DNA of 7,179 bases from Deltaproteobacteria bacterium UBA6967 (lineage in GTDB: Bacteria > SAR324 > NAC60-12): the NCBI GenBank assembly GCA_002450295.1, contig DJYX01000193.1:1-7179 (forward strand), read 5' to 3'. The position numbers and the translations under genes were made by a program. The notes beneath the pieces were generated by a model, which was not told where the DNA came from, did not search any database, and worked only from the letters and a program-made list of their open reading frames with translations. Of this stretch, positions 6,324 through 7,179 are shown in pieces. How positions within the stretch are numbered: the first letter of the stretch is position 1; each line of letters starts with the position of its first letter.

Positions 6324-6351
6324 TGACAATATGAAACAAGGTTGACATATT
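6324..6351. repeat. Short direct and inverted repeats in the divergent spacer
   Basis: TGACA occurs at 6324-6328 and again at 6343-6347, 19 nt apart, close to two helical turns. AATATG (6328-6333) and CATATT (6346-6351) form an inverted repeat around the same centre. Such an arrangement could bind a regulator shared by the two divergent genes, but the arms are short and AT-rich, so chance is possible. Confidence 0.25.
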
Positions 6352-6520
6352 CTTATCTCAGACTCTTTTTTTAGTTGATTCTCTAATCACTATTTTTCAA
6401 TTAATTTAGGAAAAATGAACTAATATTTTTCTGGTTTATTTTCTTAAAAATTAAGTAAAATCTTTTGAGAAATTAGTTCTTCATTTGAAGAGTTAATTTT
6501 TATGATTTTGATTCATTTTT

Positions 6521-6524
6521 GGAG
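6521..6524 (+). promoter_or_regulatory. Ribosome binding site deciding the RidA-family start
   Basis: GGAG lies 4 nt before the ATG at 6529. It favours this start over the in-frame ATG at 6502, which would add MILIHFWRF, a hydrophobic stretch not expected in this cytoplasmic family. Confidence 0.7.
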
Positions 6525-6528
6525 ATTT

Positions 6529-6993
6529 ATGAGTTTCGAAAAACGCCTGCAGGAACTGGGACTGGAAATACCAGCTCCGCCACAGCCTGTGGCCAACTAT
6601 GTCCCTGGATTGGAAGCCCAAGGATTGCTATATATCTCGGGTCAGGGGCCACGCAATTCCGAAGGGCAGTTCATTCAGGGAATTGTGGGGCAGACTCTCA
6701 CGGTGGAAGAAGCCTATCAACTCGCTCGGCAGACCGGACTCTTTTTACTCTCCGTTGCCAGGCATCAGCTCGGATCGCTAGATCGGATTGAGCGTATCGT
6801 CAAGCTTGTGGCTTTTGTGCGCTGTGGCGCAGATTTCATGCAGCAACCACAGGTGGCTAACGGGGTATCGGACTTGTTGGGGGAAGTATTCGGAGAGCGA
6901 GGCAAGCATGCTCGCTCAGCCGTAGGGGTGGCAGCACTTCCCGGAGGAATGTGCTTTGAAGCAGAATTGATTTTACAGGTCCGCTCAGACTGA
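6529..6993 (+). CDS. RidA/YjgF/YER057c/UK114 family protein (about 154 aa subgroup)
   Basis: The product has 154 residues from the ATG at 6529, as in the longer RidA-like subgroup (classical RidA has about 128). It opens with KRLQELGLEIPAPPQPVANYVP, where the ligand-pocket strand of the family begins. LLYISGQGP (33-41) is the family's core strand. HARSAVGVAALPGG (127-140) holds Arg129, matching the substrate-carboxylate-binding Arg of RidA, and FEAELIL (143-149) matches the C-terminal E-x-E strand. Known RidA proteins are cytosolic trimers that hydrolyse reactive enamines/imines such as 2-aminoacrylate; whether this subgroup member does so is not shown. It is divergent from the ABC operon and convergent with the TolB-like gene. 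The neighbourhood could mean that the imported solute or its catabolism gives an imine, which is speculation. Confidence 0.92.
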   Translation: MSFEKRLQELGLEIPAPPQPVANYVPGLEAQGLLYISGQGPRNSEGQFIQGIVGQTLTVEEAYQLARQTGLFLLSVARHQLGSLDRIERIVKLVAFVRCGADFMQQPQVANGVSDLLGEVFGERGKHARSAVGVAALPGGMCFEAELILQVRSD

Positions 6994-7014
6994 TTGTCTG
7001 TTACTGACTGTCAG
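6986..7014. terminator. Weak hairpins in the convergent gap
   Basis: CAGAC (6986-6990) pairs with GTCTG (6996-7000) across a 5-nt loop spanning the RidA-family stop codon. CTGAC (7004-7008) mirrors GTCAG (7010-7014) around one base. Both stems are short and no T-run follows on either strand, so termination between the two convergent genes is only weakly supported. Confidence 0.25.
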
Positions 7015-7179
7015 CTAGGAGTGAATGGGATAAGCGACGTAAGCGAAACGCTGACTATCTGGAGCCCAGGAATTGACGTTGATTGTTCCCTGACCTCCCC
7101 AACACGATACTAAACTGCGCATCTTTCCACCGTCTGGATTCATAATCCGCAACTCAACAGCCCGATCAGGTGGGTGTCC
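7015..7179 (-). CDS. TolB/PD40-like beta-propeller protein, C-terminal fragment
   Basis: Reading leftward from the window edge, 54 codons are open up to the TAG at 7017-7015; the N-terminal part lies outside the window. The fragment shows RIMNPDGGKMRSL, a GGQGT turn (28-32) and NSWAPDSQRFAYVAYP (36-51). The last is the S-x-PDS-x-RFAY-type strand of PD40/WD40-like repeats found in TolB and related propeller proteins. It therefore looks like the last blade of such a protein. It ends 22 nt from the RidA-family stop, tail to tail. Function beyond a propeller scaffold cannot be judged; it need not be the true TolB of the Tol-Pal system. Confidence 0.72.
   Translation of the reverse strand, partial: GHPPDRAVELRIMNPDGGKMRSLVSCWGGQGTINVNSWAPDSQRFAYVAYPIHS

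Larger units (their letters stand above)
6221..6528. promoter_or_regulatory. AT-rich divergent intergenic region
   Basis: This 308-base spacer separates the leftward ABC operon from the rightward RidA-family gene, so it must hold the promoters for both. Several -35-like boxes are visible: TTGACA at 6342-6347 (+), TTGTCA at about 6323-6328 (-) and TTGCCA at 6306-6311 (-). None has a convincing -10 box at the right spacing. The part from about 6300 to 6500 is very AT-rich with T and A runs. No gene, tRNA or recognisable riboswitch was seen in it. Confidence 0.6.

Noticed and set aside
6342..6370. Plus-strand promoter built on the TTGACA at 6342
   Set aside because: At 16-18 nt spacing there is no acceptable -10 box (CTTTTT region), and it lies over 150 bases from the RidA-family start.
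6411..6430. AAAAAT/ATTTTT inverted repeat in the divergent spacer
   Set aside because: A stem made almost only of A and T in a very AT-rich stretch is expected by chance, and it is not tied to a clear promoter.
6502..6528. Longer RidA-family start at the ATG at 6502
   Set aside because: It adds a hydrophobic MILIHFWRF not typical of the family, while the ATG at 6529 has GGAG at a proper distance.

Overview
The window carries one leftward (minus-strand) operon for a carbohydrate-type (CUT1) ABC importer, flanked by single genes of other kinds. Two periplasmic binding proteins with Sec-type signal peptides and a fragment of a TolB/PD40-like propeller point to a Gram-negative bacterium. Hand counts give roughly 50-58% GC in two 60-base samples of the operon, with AT-rich spacers. 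The lineage cannot be fixed from the sequence; a proteobacterium, perhaps uncultured and marine, is a guess only.

Layout from left to right. 1-474 (-): N-terminal 158 codons of a second, AT-richer, ThuE-like sugar-binding protein, cut by the window edge. 475-732: spacer with a candidate promoter and a perfect 11-bp inverted repeat for that gene, plus a 9-bp inverted repeat behind the operon. 733-6220 (-): the importer operon. Read in transcription order it is binding protein (6220-4589), MalF-like permease (4500-3547), MalG-like permease 1 (3545-2691), MalK/UgpC-like ATPase (2660-1578, GTG start) and MalG-like permease 2 (1581-733). 6221-6528: AT-rich divergent regulatory spacer. 6529-6993 (+): RidA/YjgF-family protein. 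7015-7179 (-): C-terminal end of a TolB-like beta-propeller protein, convergent with the RidA-family gene.

The binding protein should capture a sugar, polyol or related solute in the periplasm and deliver it to a MalF/MalG-type pore driven by the ATPase. The odd part is the second MalG-like permease, about two thirds identical to the first and placed after the ATPase with an ATGA overlap. A standard CUT1 importer needs one MalF and one MalG. The two MalG copies differ most in the coupling-helix loop and in the loop that in E. coli MalG reaches into the binding protein, so alternative pore assemblies or substrate ranges are a reasonable but untested idea. A hairpin between the binding-protein gene and the MalF-like gene, and the lack of a visible Shine-Dalgarno site for the latter, fit high binding-protein and low permease expression. 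No CRISPR array, insertion sequence, tRNA or rRNA was seen.
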